A DNA stretch of 61,664 nucleotides from Spirosoma profusum (GCF_014699005.1 NZ_JACWZY010000038.1:1-61664), one strand, 5' to 3'. Positions 1 through 9,072 are shown, counted from the first letter of the stretch. Numbers and translations: made by a program. The notes: a model not told the origin generated them from the sequence alone.

Positions 1-226
1 CGCCTATTGTTTTTACGATGATAAGCCTTCCATTGTCGTGCCTGTCCATAAACGCCTTTATCCATAATTCACGTTAAACTATCATATGGTATCCTTTACG
101 AATTACATTCTGAGCCAAAAATGGTTGAAGCTTTAATCGTCATTTGATCCACATTTCCTGATAGAAGGCTCCTTTTCTGGGATTGAGCTTCATTCATACG
201 AAATCACATACTTCCCTGGGAATTTT

Positions 227-508
227 GACGGCGAACGCTTTGGCTGGATCAACGGTCGTGAAATGACTTACTTTTGACGATTTTCTTACCCCATAAGTTA
301 TTAATAAACGTGAGGCCGCTAAGTGAATATGTAGAAGGTGAAGCTTATTTTGGTGTAAAAACAGGTCTAACTGACGTTTTCTAACTGATGAACAGCAAAG
401 GATTTATTGATTCATGAAGATACTAAAAGTGCTGAAATCATAAAGTCTGTTCTATTGGGTAGAAGCGTTTGCAGTGCCAAAGCCAATAAAGTAACTTTTG
501 TTTATTAG
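227..508 (+). pseudogene. Decayed FecR-type anti-sigma regulator
   Basis: No open frame survives, but three pieces in order match the FecR core. Around 227-273 the translation reads DGERFGWINGREMTYF, like the family's DG-x-x-V-W-L-N-x-x-S-x-L-x-Y. At 331-366 it reads VEGEAYFGVKTG, the hallmark GEAYF-V segment. At about 400-508 another frame gives IHEDTKSAEI followed by a garbled LGRSVCSAKANK, like the usual VHT-K-x-x-I-x-VLGTSFNV. Stops and frameshifts separate the pieces. FecR proteins are inner-membrane sensors that control ECF sigma factors next to SusC/TonB receptors; no such neighbours remain here. The flanking sequence (1-226 and 509-758) is AT-rich and shows nothing else I recognise. 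The family call rests on motif order only. Confidence 0.6.
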
Positions 509-758
509 ATACGGATATGTAGAAGAATACCGGGCAGTTAAAGCGTATTTATCAGTGAACTACGAAATATTAGAACTAAAACTACCACAGTTATAATTGG
601 AACTGGTACCTATCTTGAATAAACGGGAGTTTGCGGAAACACATTAGGTATGCTTATTTACTGGGAAGCTTCTACTGGGCAAATGACAAAAGAAATATTA
701 TACCAACTGGCATGTTCGTACATTCGTTGATTAAGGTAAATTAGAACTAGTTGGGTCG

Positions 759-965
759 TTAGTGTACTACGATCTCTCCGTTGGAGCGGATGGTAAATTC
801 ATCGTCGAAGGAAATAAGCACTGCACTGACATCGCGAACGCCCGGGTTTTGCTGAATGAATCGGAGCCTGGCCGTTTCCTCACTTTTGTTGAGATAAGCC
901 TTTCGAAGCGGCTTTGGTGAGACTGAACCATAGCCCGTAATAATAACCAGCGTGTTGGTATCCAT
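759..965 (-). CDS. Hypothetical protein, 68 aa
   Basis: A short reading frame with an internal ATG start giving MDTNTLVIITGYGS at the N-terminus; a longer version from a TTG at 1007 is possible but less likely. The sequence is mixed alpha/beta in character and ends in a strand-like segment (TIRSNGEIVVH). I recognise no family. It stands alone between decayed DNA and another small minus-strand frame about 160 bp away, so it may be a genuine small gene or the tail of a lost one. Confidence 0.35.
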   Translation of the reverse strand: MDTNTLVIITGYGSVSPKPLRKAYLNKSEETARLRFIQQNPGVRDVSAVLISFDDEFTIRSNGEIVVH

Positions 966-1124
966 ACGGAAACGATTGGTTAAAGAGTAGTATAGTGTTG
1001 AATGCAAAAGCCCCTCATGAGTTCTGTTATGAATTCATACTTGCGACTTCTTAGAATGACTACAAGCCTAGCCAAACGCGAAGCTTGCTAATGGGCTATA
1101 AGTAACGTATCGAATAAGCTCATT

Positions 1125-1274
1125 CTAACCCTTTTTAGCTTTGGGCAATAAAGTCGGCGTCGTCAGCACCGTTTCGTTGCGAGCGTATTTAGGCAGCACG
1201 GTCTGACCAGCTATTTTAGCCGGCTTTGTCGCTGCTTTCTTAACATTATTATTTTTCTTGTCCTGATGTGCCAT
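1125..1274 (-). CDS. Small Lys/Thr-rich protein, 49 aa
   Basis: Starts at ATG 1274 (MAHQDKKNNNVKKAATKPAK) in preference to the GTG at 1307. It is rich in Lys, Ala and Thr, with no Cys, no membrane segment and no recognisable motif. Its composition suggests a basic, largely disordered protein that could bind nucleic acid; that is inference only. Confidence 0.4.
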   Translation of the reverse strand: MAHQDKKNNNVKKAATKPAKIAGQTVLPKYARNETVLTTPTLLPKAKKG

Positions 1275-1512
1275 GAGATCGAGTTTAGGGTAGAACACAA
1301 TCGGCACTGAAACGCTTTATTTATTTTCAATCACTGGCCATCAACCTAGTCAGTTGCCGGAGGTCAACCAAGCTGATTGTTGTTATTCAGCTTGTCTTGG
1401 AAAATGGGAAGCATGACCACGACTAAATAACTTCCTTGCCTTGCAATCATTTTTCGAATGGCGCTGTTGACAACGTAACAGCCTTGCTGCGTGCGTGCTT
1501 ACCGGCAGTCAA

Positions 1513-2052
1513 ATGTCGTCATTTAATATGATTGACTCCTCAGACAGGATTTGGCCAAAGCCGCAATTAATGGAGCATCTGGAGCAGGTGGCCCTTCTGT
1601 TCGAATCCAAGATTTTCCTGCCTTCCATGCCCTTTACGCTGCAAAGCCAGCTCTACTGGATCGAACTGATTAGAGGGGTTAGTGATTTGGTTCGGCAGTC
1701 AGCCTTGGCTGGCAAGCGTATTTGTTTTACTGATGAGGTGAGCTCCCAGGATCAACTCCGGGACATCACCGATCTGCTGGATGCCATGCGGCAGTCTGCC
1801 CACGTCGTTGGGCCGCTCTCACCTTCTCAACAGCACTTAACGTTTATCTCGCCAGCTTTAAATCAGGTCAACGGGGTTGGCTGTGGCCATTTTGCCAATG
1901 GCTTATTCTTCGCCTGTCCCCACCCAAACGAACGCGCTTTTTTCATTGGTCAGGATCGCGTTTATTTCTATCGGCATCTGATGCGAGCCTTCCTTGAGGC
2001 TGGACATCACTTGCTTATTGGCGGAGTTAGCCTAAGTCTGCCCATGGATTGA
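1513..2052 (+). CDS. Hypothetical protein, 179 aa
   Basis: I chose ATG 1513 (MSSFNMIDSS); an upstream in-frame GTG at 1495 would add six residues. The protein looks soluble and mostly helical, with no signal peptide or membrane segment. A GVGCGHFANGLFFACPHP stretch at about residues 120-140 carries two Cys and a His, which could bind a metal or form a small core motif. The C-terminal third is hydrophobic (FYRHLMRAFLEAGHHLLIGG). No family is recognised. Base composition matches the host DNA. It is monocistronic as far as can be seen. Confidence 0.5.
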   Translation: MSSFNMIDSSDRIWPKPQLMEHLEQVALLFESKIFLPSMPFTLQSQLYWIELIRGVSDLVRQSALAGKRICFTDEVSSQDQLRDITDLLDAMRQSAHVVGPLSPSQQHLTFISPALNQVNGVGCGHFANGLFFACPHPNERAFFIGQDRVYFYRHLMRAFLEAGHHLLIGGVSLSLPMD

Positions 2053-2589
2053 TCGCCCGAGAAGTGAGCCACTGATGGAGCATAGTCATCGAATGAGCGT
2101 ACTGTAACTTTTAAAGGCTAAACATTCCCAACACATGGGTGTTTACCTACTAATAGCATAATGGGATTACTTTTCTCCGCCTGCTTTACTGATTCATTCG
2201 TCGACGTAATACAGCAAACGGTCACGAACACGCTACGCTGCTCAGTCACGTTTTGACTCCGTATTTTCCTGTACTTCCTGAGCTCATCATGCTCGACTTC
2301 CCAATCGTATCAGTCAGTTCATTCGGTTTTGTATAGTGAAGGGTATTAACCAATAGAGTTGGATTATTCTATTCAGTAGGCACGACGTTGATAAATCAAC
2401 CCTCTTTCTGTTCAGGAGGGTTCTTGGTAGACACCGTAATCCGACGTTCTCACTCTGAATAAAAGCTACTGACAAAAAGGCTTTGCCGTTACCTTCCGAA
2501 TCCAGCCACAAGCAGACAGTCCTGTCACTAATTATCTATTAATCATGATATAACCCCCTATTTCAATTCATCTTTAACTTCATAAAACT
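2053..2589. other. Intergenic region without a supported gene
   Basis: A 65-codon minus-strand frame (2314-2511) lies here but has no coding character. A weak 7-bp hairpin, AACCCTC and GAGGGTT at 2398-2422, is present. Nothing else is recognisable. Confidence 0.4.
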
Positions 2590-2823
2590 ATGCGAATCAA
2601 TTTCAATGAACTCTTCACGGTGACAGATGTCGTTGTCACACCGAAAGTACTGATCAATATTATGAGTGTAATCCGGGGTGGGCCTGAGTTGCACTTAGAA
2701 AAAGACACCTGGACCATCAATGGTGTCGATCCAGTTAGTTGGCAGGGTAAAGATTTACTCGTGGATGTACGGACCAGTAGCCAGGGAAAGGAATATTACA
2801 TACGAGGCTTGGCCGTGGCCTGA
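2590..2823 (+). CDS. Hypothetical small protein, 77 aa
   Basis: Starts at ATG 2590, preceded by an A-rich leader (CATAAAACT) typical of Bacteroidota starts. The sequence alternates hydrophobic and charged residues in a beta-like pattern, with no signal peptide and no Cys. I do not recognise the family. The bestrophin-like gene follows on the same strand after about 90 bp, so co-transcription is possible but unproven. Confidence 0.45.
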   Translation: MRINFNELFTVTDVVVTPKVLINIMSVIRGGPELHLEKDTWTINGVDPVSWQGKDLLVDVRTSSQGKEYYIRGLAVA

Positions 2824-2911
2824 TCAAAAATGGGCCAACAGTTAAATAAGGAAAAGGGTAGCATAGCACTTTATATGGTGTAAGTTGCCTGAAAACACCA
2901 AAAGAAGTGCT

Positions 2912-3808
2912 ATGCTGCTCAATAATAAGATTTCAATAACCTTCTTTGTTCAAAATATACTTCGTCAGGCCCTGCTGATCTTCTTATATGCCAACGTCGT
3001 TGTTTTCCTAAAACTCTTCAGCCCCTGGGCGCTGGTTATCCCCATTTCCATTGCAGCCATACTGGGTACCTGCATTGCTTTATTGCTGGCATTCCGCACC
3101 AATCAGGCCTATGACCGGTGGTGGGAAGCCCGGATTGCGTGGGGCGCAATCGTCAACGATAGCCGCAGTTTGATTCGCCAACTTCAAATGTTCCTGGATG
3201 AGGGACCCCATAAAGTGTCGCTGCTGCACGCCTTTGTGGAGCGCCAATGTGCCTGGTGTTTTGTGCTGGGCGACACGCTACGGGGGCAGGACATAACGGA
3301 ACGGCTGCGTGAGTTCCTCCCATCGCCTGACCGACAGCGGCTGGCCGAGGCAACTAATAAACCGAATGCGATCCTACTGGCTCATGGCCTGGCCATTCGC
3401 CAGCTCTTTGACAGTCAACAGCTAACGGATTATCAAATGGTCCAGTTAAGCACAAACCTCAACAGCCTAACGGATTCAATGGGGCGATGTGAACGGATCA
3501 AGAAGACTATTTTTCCTCGGACCTATATATTTAATATGCAAGTGTTTATTTACTTGTTTGCCACGATTCTTCCTTTTTGTTTAGATCCGGTTCATTATTT
3601 GCTGGATGTACCCTTGGTAACGCTTCTCTCCTCGGCCTTCATATTGATTGAGAAAAGCGCTCTTCAATTGCAGGATCCTTTTGAGGGTAAACCAACCGAC
3701 ACGCCCATCACGACGATTGCACAGACGATTGAAATTGATCTGAAGAGTATGACGGATTACCCAATCATTCCAGACAAACCAGTCACCAAAGACTTTTACT
3801 CCTTATAG
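2912..3808 (+). CDS. Bestrophin-family ion channel
   Basis: Bacterial bestrophins (UPF0187/PF01062) are pentameric inner-membrane channels, reported to conduct Na+ in Klebsiella, related to eukaryotic bestrophin chloride channels. The N-terminus has two membrane segments, and the family signature FRTNQAYDRWWEAR followed by WGAIVNDSR is clear near residues 70-95. A second hydrophobic pair lies near residues 210-245 (FIYLFATILPFCL, VTLLSSAFILIE), and the C-terminus keeps the LQDPFE segment typical of the family. I start at ATG 2912 because the open frame upstream to 2885 begins only with TTG. Length, 298 aa, is normal for bacterial members. Ion selectivity cannot be told from sequence. Confidence 0.9.
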   Translation: MLLNNKISITFFVQNILRQALLIFLYANVVVFLKLFSPWALVIPISIAAILGTCIALLLAFRTNQAYDRWWEARIAWGAIVNDSRSLIRQLQMFLDEGPHKVSLLHAFVERQCAWCFVLGDTLRGQDITERLREFLPSPDRQRLAEATNKPNAILLAHGLAIRQLFDSQQLTDYQMVQLSTNLNSLTDSMGRCERIKKTIFPRTYIFNMQVFIYLFATILPFCLDPVHYLLDVPLVTLLSSAFILIEKSALQLQDPFEGKPTDTPITTIAQTIEIDLKSMTDYPIIPDKPVTKDFYSL

Positions 3809-4034
3809 ACGTACTCTACAAATGAGATGGTTTGCCTGTAAATTGGATTGACAACGGATCTCTATATGGTCAGTTCAGCCAAGTTATTTTTATTCTCAAA
3901 ATACCATCCAAAGTAAAACGATAGAACTATCATGTATCTGCCTTCTATATGGGGCGTTTTGAGATAGCTTAATCAATCGTCCTACCGGCCTGATTGGGAA
4001 TGCAATAGACTCGCTGAGTGGTGGGTGATCAAAC

Positions 4035-4084
4035 AGTCGCGGATACGCTGTCGCCGATCAATTAGCGATAGCGTACCCGCGACT
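4035..4084. repeat. 20-bp imperfect inverted repeat
   Basis: Arms at 4035-4054 and 4065-4084 match at 18 of 20 positions around a 10-nt loop. In a plus-strand RNA one of the two mismatches becomes a G-U pair. There is no T-run after it, so it is not a simple terminator. Confidence 0.7.
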
Positions 4085-4155
4085 AGCATCCCGTATCAGA
4101 ACCCCATCCTTAACGTAGTAACGGATAAATACATTACCTTCCCAGGACTACTGTT

Positions 4156-4181
4156 ACGTAGCGTTTTGATTGTCGCTACGT
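4156..4181. repeat. 8-bp inverted repeat ACGTAGCG/CGCTACGT
   Basis: Perfect arms at 4156-4163 and 4174-4181 around a 10-nt loop. Both arms contain the pentamer ACGTA or TACGT, which is over-used in this DNA. Confidence 0.5.
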
Positions 4182-4219
4182 GGTTGAGCTACAAAATAAA
4201 AAATGGGATCCTGCTTGTC

Positions 4220-4253
4220 CTTCTTTTATTGGCCACAGGGCCAATAAAAGAAG
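4220..4253. terminator. 15-bp perfect hairpin, possible bidirectional terminator
   Basis: Perfect arms at 4220-4234 (CTTCTTTTATTGGCC) and 4239-4253 around an ACAG loop. The outer part of the stem is A/T-rich on both strands, so it could end transcripts from either side: the bestrophin transcript from the left or the VOC remnant transcript from the right. No long T-run follows, so termination is an inference. Confidence 0.45.
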
Positions 4254-4391
4254 CGTAACGTCGCTTAAAACGCTCCAAAATGAGACGAAGATGCATCATG
4301 ATTGACCTTCTTCCAACGGGGCAGATCATTTCTGCTTCTTCATACTGTTTAAAACGATTATTATCAGTCTTTTTGTGGCCTGATTCGGATT

Positions 4392-4731
4392 CTACGAAGA
4401 GACATGGATAAGCCCAATTTCGTTGCCATCAGGGTCATAGTACATGACTTTGCGGGTGTTCCGTTCGGGTCGTTCTTCTTTACTATACTGGATGCCACGG
4501 GCTGCAATCTGGGAAACTACCGATTCCAGGTCGCTCTCCAGCACATTTTGTATCGAGCGCCCTGCGTGTTCGGGTGACACGATAATGTAGATGCCGGGCC
4601 GCCGTCGCGGGTTTTTAACAATACGATGAAATAGGAGAAAAGTTTCCAGGCGAAGTTGTGACTAGTGCAGTGCCACTGTTCACTACTTCCGCTTCCAGCC
4701 AAAAGGCTTTATGCGCTTTTAACAACTCCAT
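4392..4731 (-). pseudogene. Frameshifted VOC (glyoxalase/bleomycin-resistance) protein
   Basis: The intact C-terminal half reads through a typical VOC ending: a helix SDLESVVSQIAARGI, then a YYDPDGNEIGLIHV strand with the metal-site-like Glu region. Upstream, the expected N-terminal half is broken: from ATG 4731 (MELLKAHKAFWLEAEVV) the frame stops at a TAA after about 38 codons, while LETFLLFHRIV continues in another frame into the C-terminal part. I infer a frameshift in a gene of about 110 codons. VOC proteins include dioxygenases, glyoxalases and antibiotic-binding proteins; the substrate cannot be told. A short active C-terminal product from inside the gene is unlikely but possible. Confidence 0.6.
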
Positions 4732-4841
4732 TCAGTTTTTACAGCGACAGGCTTATCGCTAAAGGTAATGGGCTATTTGTTCAACTTCCTTAGGATGCAA
4801 CTTTTCGTGTATGATCTGTTATTGTCTTTTTGGCGGAATAA

Positions 4842-5471
4842 TTAGTTGCTGGACAAGGTTTTTACCGGTTTATATTTCACAAAGATGGAGCCCTCTTTTA
4901 GCGGGGTTGCCTCAATCAGGTCAAAATCTTTTCGGGCACTAAGCTCGTCGAATAAATGCTCACCCACGGTTACCACCACCGGACGAATCTGGATCTGATA
5001 CTCATCAATGAGATCCGCATCGGTCAGTGATCGAACCAGGGTTGGACTACCAAAGATGACGATGTCGCCACCCTCCCTATTTTTTAGCGCTCTAATCTGC
5101 TTTTCGACATCAGGACCCGTTAATGGCTTAGGCGCTTCATAGTCGCCCCACGTTAGCGCATCGAGCGGGTGATCATGGCTGACTACCCACTTGTGGATGT
5201 TATTAATCTTCTCGCCCAGCGCTAGACTTAACCCACTGACGTCCGGCCATTCCTTGACTGAGGGCCATTTGTCAGGTTTGGAAAGATCTTCATAGGTTCT
5301 GCGGCCCAGCAGCAGGGTGTCGACCGTTTCCATGGTTTTTAAGGCGCATTCGGAACCGGCTTCCATAAACGCTTGGCTCGTCCAGACCATAAAGTTGGTC
5401 TTGTCTTGGCTGGGATCGCCTGTGACAACCCCATTAAGCGTGCTATTGATGTATACCAGGAGTTTACGCAT
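4842..5471 (-). CDS. Dihydrofolate reductase-like (RibD C-terminal domain) protein
   Basis: RibD-C/DHFR-fold proteins (PF01872) use NADPH to reduce pteridine- or pyrimidine-type substrates; stand-alone members are common in Bacteroidota and mostly unassigned. The start MRKLLVYINSTLNGVVTG is characteristic. LLLGRRTYEDL near residue 60, IVIFGSPTLVRSL near residue 150, and the LIDEYQIQIRPVVVTVGEHLF segment that follows are also standard family landmarks for the cofactor pocket. I start at ATG 5471; the frame remains open upstream to 5555 but that extension (MSMTTYDRSACLF) has no family match. Length, 209 aa, is usual. It is monocistronic and convergent with nothing intact. Confidence 0.85.
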   Translation of the reverse strand: MRKLLVYINSTLNGVVTGDPSQDKTNFMVWTSQAFMEAGSECALKTMETVDTLLLGRRTYEDLSKPDKWPSVKEWPDVSGLSLALGEKINNIHKWVVSHDHPLDALTWGDYEAPKPLTGPDVEKQIRALKNREGGDIVIFGSPTLVRSLTDADLIDEYQIQIRPVVVTVGEHLFDELSARKDFDLIEATPLKEGSIFVKYKPVKTLSSN

Positions 5472-5910
5472 ATGTGGGCTATTTAAATATTGTATTGTAC
5501 ACCGGATATAAGCTAAGAAAAGGCAGGCTGAGCGGTCGTACGTTGTCATAGACAATACGCCCTCCGTTCGGCTAAATTGAGCGTTACCAACCAGTACCCG
5601 TGCGACTTGGCCATTAATATGAACTCATCGATTAGCCCTTTTGGCTGCATCTGACTAATGTAGGCAATGACGCCGATCCATGACGGGACAAATTCAACTA
5701 CGGCCTTATTCCAGATTACCAATCTGTACGTAGCGGAGCTTTTCCAGTCTGAGTTTGCAAAAAAAGGAAACAGACTTGACTTGGAGCTTAGAAAACTTGC
5801 TTTCTTTGGTAACGGGTTATTTCAACTAGTACAAAAAAAGCAAGATTCCTAAGCTGTATGTCCGTCTAACCTGCTTCATTTGTCCTGTTTTCTGCCTGAC
5901 CTGAGATGTT
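5472..5910. other. Intergenic region between divergent genes
   Basis: About 440 bp between the RibD-like gene and the AraC gene. A 61-codon plus frame (5667-5852) has no clear coding character. It should hold the promoters of both genes; I do not see convincing boxes. Confidence 0.35.
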
Positions 5911-6843
5911 ATGAACCAACGCTACACGCCGACAGATCGGCCCAGCCTCACCCTTGACTCCTCCTCGGATAGCCCTATTCAGACCCAGTATTTGTTCAAC
6001 ACAGACTTTTATCAATTTAAACACTGGGATTTTGATCTGGACGAGCCTGGTGTATCGCACAAAGGTTATAACGACTGCTTTTGTCTGGTGTTTGTCAATC
6101 AGGGCCGGTTTGTCGCCCAGTTAGCCACTCAGGCCTATGACTTGCATACGGGACACGTTCTGGTCGAAAAAGCCAATTATGAGTACCAACTACGTCCAGC
6201 CAGTGGCGCGTGTTCAATTCTCAATTTTAGTGCTGACTTTTACCAGCAGCTACAGGAAGAATACCGCTTGCGCCACTCCTTTTTTTTCAGCAATCCGAAC
6301 GTGCTGACATTGGGTCTGAAGACCACCCCCACCATCGATTACCTCCATTACCATCTTCGAGAGAGAGGCAGGGGCATGGCTCGACTGGAGCGGGATCAAT
6401 TGGTGTTGGATCTAGTTCGGCATATCGTAGAGCGATTAGAGAATAACAGCCTAACCGCGCCCCTGTCCACAGGCTATAAACAGTTTCATCTGACTACGAT
6501 TGAGCAGGCGAAAGCCTACCTGAATGGCGAGTTCAACCGCGATCTGTCGCTGCTGGATTTAGCCAGCCACTGCTGCGTGAGTCCGTTCCATCTGGGTCGG
6601 CTCTTCAAAGCCTGTACGGGCTACGCACCTCATCATTACCTGCTGCGTATCCGGTTAACTCATGCCGAGCGATTACTACGGGATACGAGTCTGCCCATAA
6701 CCGAGGTGAGTTATGCCTCGGGTTTTAATAGCGTCGAGCACTTTGCCACCTCCTTTCGCCAGTGGTCCCAGGTAAGTCCGTCTCAATATAGGAAGCAAGC
6801 AGGTCAGTGCTTCGGGAAAGAGCAACTGACTAATCCGTTGTAG
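5911..6843 (+). CDS. AraC-family transcriptional regulator
   Basis: A 310-aa cytoplasmic regulator. Residues about 35-150 have the character of the AraC-type cupin sensor domain (a run of beta strands including TGHVLVEKANYEYQLRP). Residues about 195-295 form the double helix-turn-helix HTH_18: helix DLSLLDLASHCCVSPFHLGRLFKACTG is too long to quote fully, so note LDLASHCCVS and the second unit PITEVSYASGFNSVEHFATS, then the family ending SPSQYRK. Such proteins bind DNA as dimers in response to a small effector. It stands upstream of no obvious operon on its own strand; the divergent RibD-like gene is a plausible target. The effector is unknown. Confidence 0.9.
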   Translation: MNQRYTPTDRPSLTLDSSSDSPIQTQYLFNTDFYQFKHWDFDLDEPGVSHKGYNDCFCLVFVNQGRFVAQLATQAYDLHTGHVLVEKANYEYQLRPASGACSILNFSADFYQQLQEEYRLRHSFFFSNPNVLTLGLKTTPTIDYLHYHLRERGRGMARLERDQLVLDLVRHIVERLENNSLTAPLSTGYKQFHLTTIEQAKAYLNGEFNRDLSLLDLASHCCVSPFHLGRLFKACTGYAPHHYLLRIRLTHAERLLRDTSLPITEVSYASGFNSVEHFATSFRQWSQVSPSQYRKQAGQCFGKEQLTNPL

Positions 6844-7028
6844 CAGATCAAGGACAGGCGTTTCATCATCAATCACTAAAATCGTTAGGTGCCGTTGGGT
6901 ATGCAGTAGCTAAGTAATGAAAAATAAAAATTGTATTGGTTGACGAAAGGCTGTACTGGAATCGTTAAACTACTCTAATCTGCCAGGCTATAAAGACAGT
7001 TTTCTCCTTAAAAAGGCTGTTTAGTACC

Positions 7029-8249
7029 TTACTCTGAGTTAATCACACTAGTACGCTGAACCGGGAATAAGATGATAAACTGAGTCCCTGGTTGGCTGGT
7101 TGGATTAATGGAAATTGTTCCTCTATGATTGTCAACAATTTTTTTGCAGATCGCTAACCCAAACCCTAGTAATCCAGTACCGGGCTTTTTATGAATCTGG
7201 AACACTTTATCAACTAGCTCAGGTAGCAGGCCCGGTCCGTTATCCGTATACGTGATCTGAATAAAGGGCTGATAACTGTATTTACCTGGGGTAGCCCGGA
7301 ACCGATTGGATTCAACTAGCTGGCCCGTGATGGTAATTTCGACCGGCCCCAGAATAGGCTGATGGCGGAAACGGACGGAATTGTCAATCAATTGAAAAAA
7401 CAATTCCAGTAGCTGACCACGATCCCCATCAATGGAGGGTAATCCCTGGGTAACTAGCTGAATATCGGTCGTCGCCAATTGCTGACTGACCAGCTCTTGG
7501 GCGTTAATGGCCAGTGAGTCTAAATTAACCAAATGAATCGGATGCTGGGTGACTTCCAGCAGCATGTAGTCTCGCATCCGTCGGATTAATTCCCGCATCC
7601 GCTGACTGGCTTCGACAATTCGGTCTAATAACCTACCCGAATCGACTGCCAGGCTCCCGTTCGCTTCCTGCTGTAGGGCATCCGCTAGCAAGGTGATTTT
7701 TCGCAGCGGCTCCTGCAAATCGTGGGTGATCAACCGACCAAACTGCCAGAATTCCTGATTCTTTTGCTGGAGTTCGGCCAGTTGTTGATCCAGCAACAGC
7801 TGATGATGTTCCAGATCCTGTTTGGCGTTGATGAGTGCTATATTTTCACGCAGGGCCTGCTCGGCCATACGTTTGGCCTCCAGGATCTGATCTTCATACT
7901 TTTGACGTTGACGCACGGTTAGACAAACGCATTGATGGAGGAGTCGATCATCCTGACGAATCGTGGCTGCATTCAATAATACAGGCAGCGCTTCTCCCGT
8001 CTTCATCCGAAGCGAGAGAAAAATTTCCTCCGCCTTGCCCTGGAGTTTAAGCAGCGGATAAAAGTGGGTCTGATAAAAAATCCGACTGGCTATGGGCAAT
8101 AACCTTTCAATTGACTGTCCTAGCACATCCGAGGCTTCATAGCCCAACTGCTCAAGCAAACTCTGATTAATCTGAACGATGGTGCCTTCATCGGAAAAGC
8201 AGAAGTAGCCGCCCGGTAGCTGGTTGAGCTGCTCAGTAGACAGCCCCAT
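7029..8249 (-). CDS. PAS-domain sensor histidine kinase
   Basis: Residues 1-115 are a PAS domain (PGGYFCFSDEGTIVQINQS, then GYEASDVLGQSIERLLP). Residues about 118-168 are a coiled coil. Residue His176 lies in the phospho-acceptor motif RLITHDLQEPLRKI. The ATPase domain has the N-box (ELFFQLIDNSVRFRH), G1-box TYTDNGPGL, and G2-like GLLGFGLAICKKIV. There is no membrane segment, so it is a cytoplasmic kinase. Its start overlaps the end of the upstream RsbQ-like hydrolase gene by 17 bp, implying translational coupling. In Bacillus, RsbQ is needed for the PAS-domain phosphatase RsbP; here a PAS kinase takes that place. No response regulator is adjacent. Confidence 0.9.
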   Translation of the reverse strand: MGLSTEQLNQLPGGYFCFSDEGTIVQINQSLLEQLGYEASDVLGQSIERLLPIASRIFYQTHFYPLLKLQGKAEEIFLSLRMKTGEALPVLLNAATIRQDDRLLHQCVCLTVRQRQKYEDQILEAKRMAEQALRENIALINAKQDLEHHQLLLDQQLAELQQKNQEFWQFGRLITHDLQEPLRKITLLADALQQEANGSLAVDSGRLLDRIVEASQRMRELIRRMRDYMLLEVTQHPIHLVNLDSLAINAQELVSQQLATTDIQLVTQGLPSIDGDRGQLLELFFQLIDNSVRFRHQPILGPVEITITGQLVESNRFRATPGKYSYQPFIQITYTDNGPGLLPELVDKVFQIHKKPGTGLLGFGLAICKKIVDNHRGTISINPTSQPGTQFIILFPVQRTSVINSE

Positions 8250-9072
8250 GCGTATTGGCGTTAGATGCCCTTTGAAGGTAGGCCGTCATAGCCTGTAACG
8301 TCTCCTGAGGAGCACTCATATGTGGGCAGTGCCCAATTGCATCCAGAACTGCCAGTTCACTATTCCGTAGCCGTTGATGGACATAAGTGCCTACCTCAAC
8401 CGGGGCAATCAAATCCTGAGAAGCTTGTAGGATCAGGACTGGAATTGACGACTTGGCTAAATCGGATCGGTTATCGGATAAAAACGTAACCTGAGCAAAC
8501 TGGCGGGCGATAAGCGGATCGGTGGAGCAAAAGCTTTCGTTAAGTTCCTGAGTCATCTCTGGTTGGGTCGGATCATTGATCACGACCGGCGCCAGGAAAT
8601 TGGCCCAGCCGATGTAATTCTTCTCCATAGTCTCCAGCAACTCCTCAATGTCGGTGCGGTTGAAGCCACCCACGTAGTCTACCCCATCGTTGATGTAGCA
8701 GGGAGAAGGACCAATCATGATCAGTCGGCTAAAGCGTTCGGGTGCTTTCAGCGAAGCCAGCAGGCCAATCATGCAACTGACTGAATGGCCCACAAAAATG
8801 ACATCGGTTAGCTCCAAGGCAGAACAGATATCGAGTACATCCTGGGCATACCCATTGAGATTGGCGTATCGCTCGGGGTTATAGGCACCGAGTTGAGAAG
8901 CTCCCGAGCCAACATAGTCAAATAAAACGAGTCGGTATGTATCCTCAAAGGCGGGGGTAATAAATCGCCACATCTGCTGACTACACCCAAATCCGTGAGC
9001 AAACAACATGGTCTGGGTTCCAGAGCCCAGGATGGTCACATGATTACGGGCTACTACGGCTGAATCGATCAT
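8233..9072 (-). CDS. rsbQ: RsbQ-like alpha/beta hydrolase
   Basis: Close to Bacillus subtilis RsbQ along its whole length: ARNHVTILGSG, FAHGFGCSQQMW, LFDYVGSGASQLGAYNPERY, GPSPCYINDG, MEKNYIGWAN and FCSTDPLIARQFAQ all have direct counterparts. The catalytic triad is visible: Ser97 in GHSVS, Asp220 in QASQDLIAP and His248 in IGHCPHMS, each one position from the RsbQ residues (96, 219, 247). RsbQ is thought to make or release a hydrophobic ligand sensed by a PAS domain. The coupled downstream gene encodes a PAS histidine kinase, so a ligand relay between them is a good inference. The related KAI2/D14-type hydrolases have the same fold. Confidence 0.9.
   Translation of the reverse strand: MIDSAVVARNHVTILGSGTQTMLFAHGFGCSQQMWRFITPAFEDTYRLVLFDYVGSGASQLGAYNPERYANLNGYAQDVLDICSALELTDVIFVGHSVSCMIGLLASLKAPERFSRLIMIGPSPCYINDGVDYVGGFNRTDIEELLETMEKNYIGWANFLAPVVINDPTQPEMTQELNESFCSTDPLIARQFAQVTFLSDNRSDLAKSSIPVLILQASQDLIAPVEVGTYVHQRLRNSELAVLDAIGHCPHMSAPQETLQAMTAYLQRASNANTHGAVY

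Larger units (their letters stand above)
3809..4391. other. Intergenic region with three stem-loops
   Basis: A 583-bp gap between the bestrophin gene and the VOC remnant. It holds three inverted repeats, listed separately, and at 3931-3960 a segment (CATGTATCTG, then GGGCGTTT) that recurs imperfectly at 9294-9321. The 77-codon plus-strand frame at 4025-4258 spans all three hairpins and has no coding character. Confidence 0.5.

Noticed and set aside
2314..2511. 65-codon minus frame as a gene
   Set aside because: No domain, composition or conserved start; its span contains a hairpin.
4025..4258. A 77-codon plus frame in the bestrophin-VOC gap
   Set aside because: It runs through three inverted repeats and has no family signal; the sequence is better explained by the hairpins.
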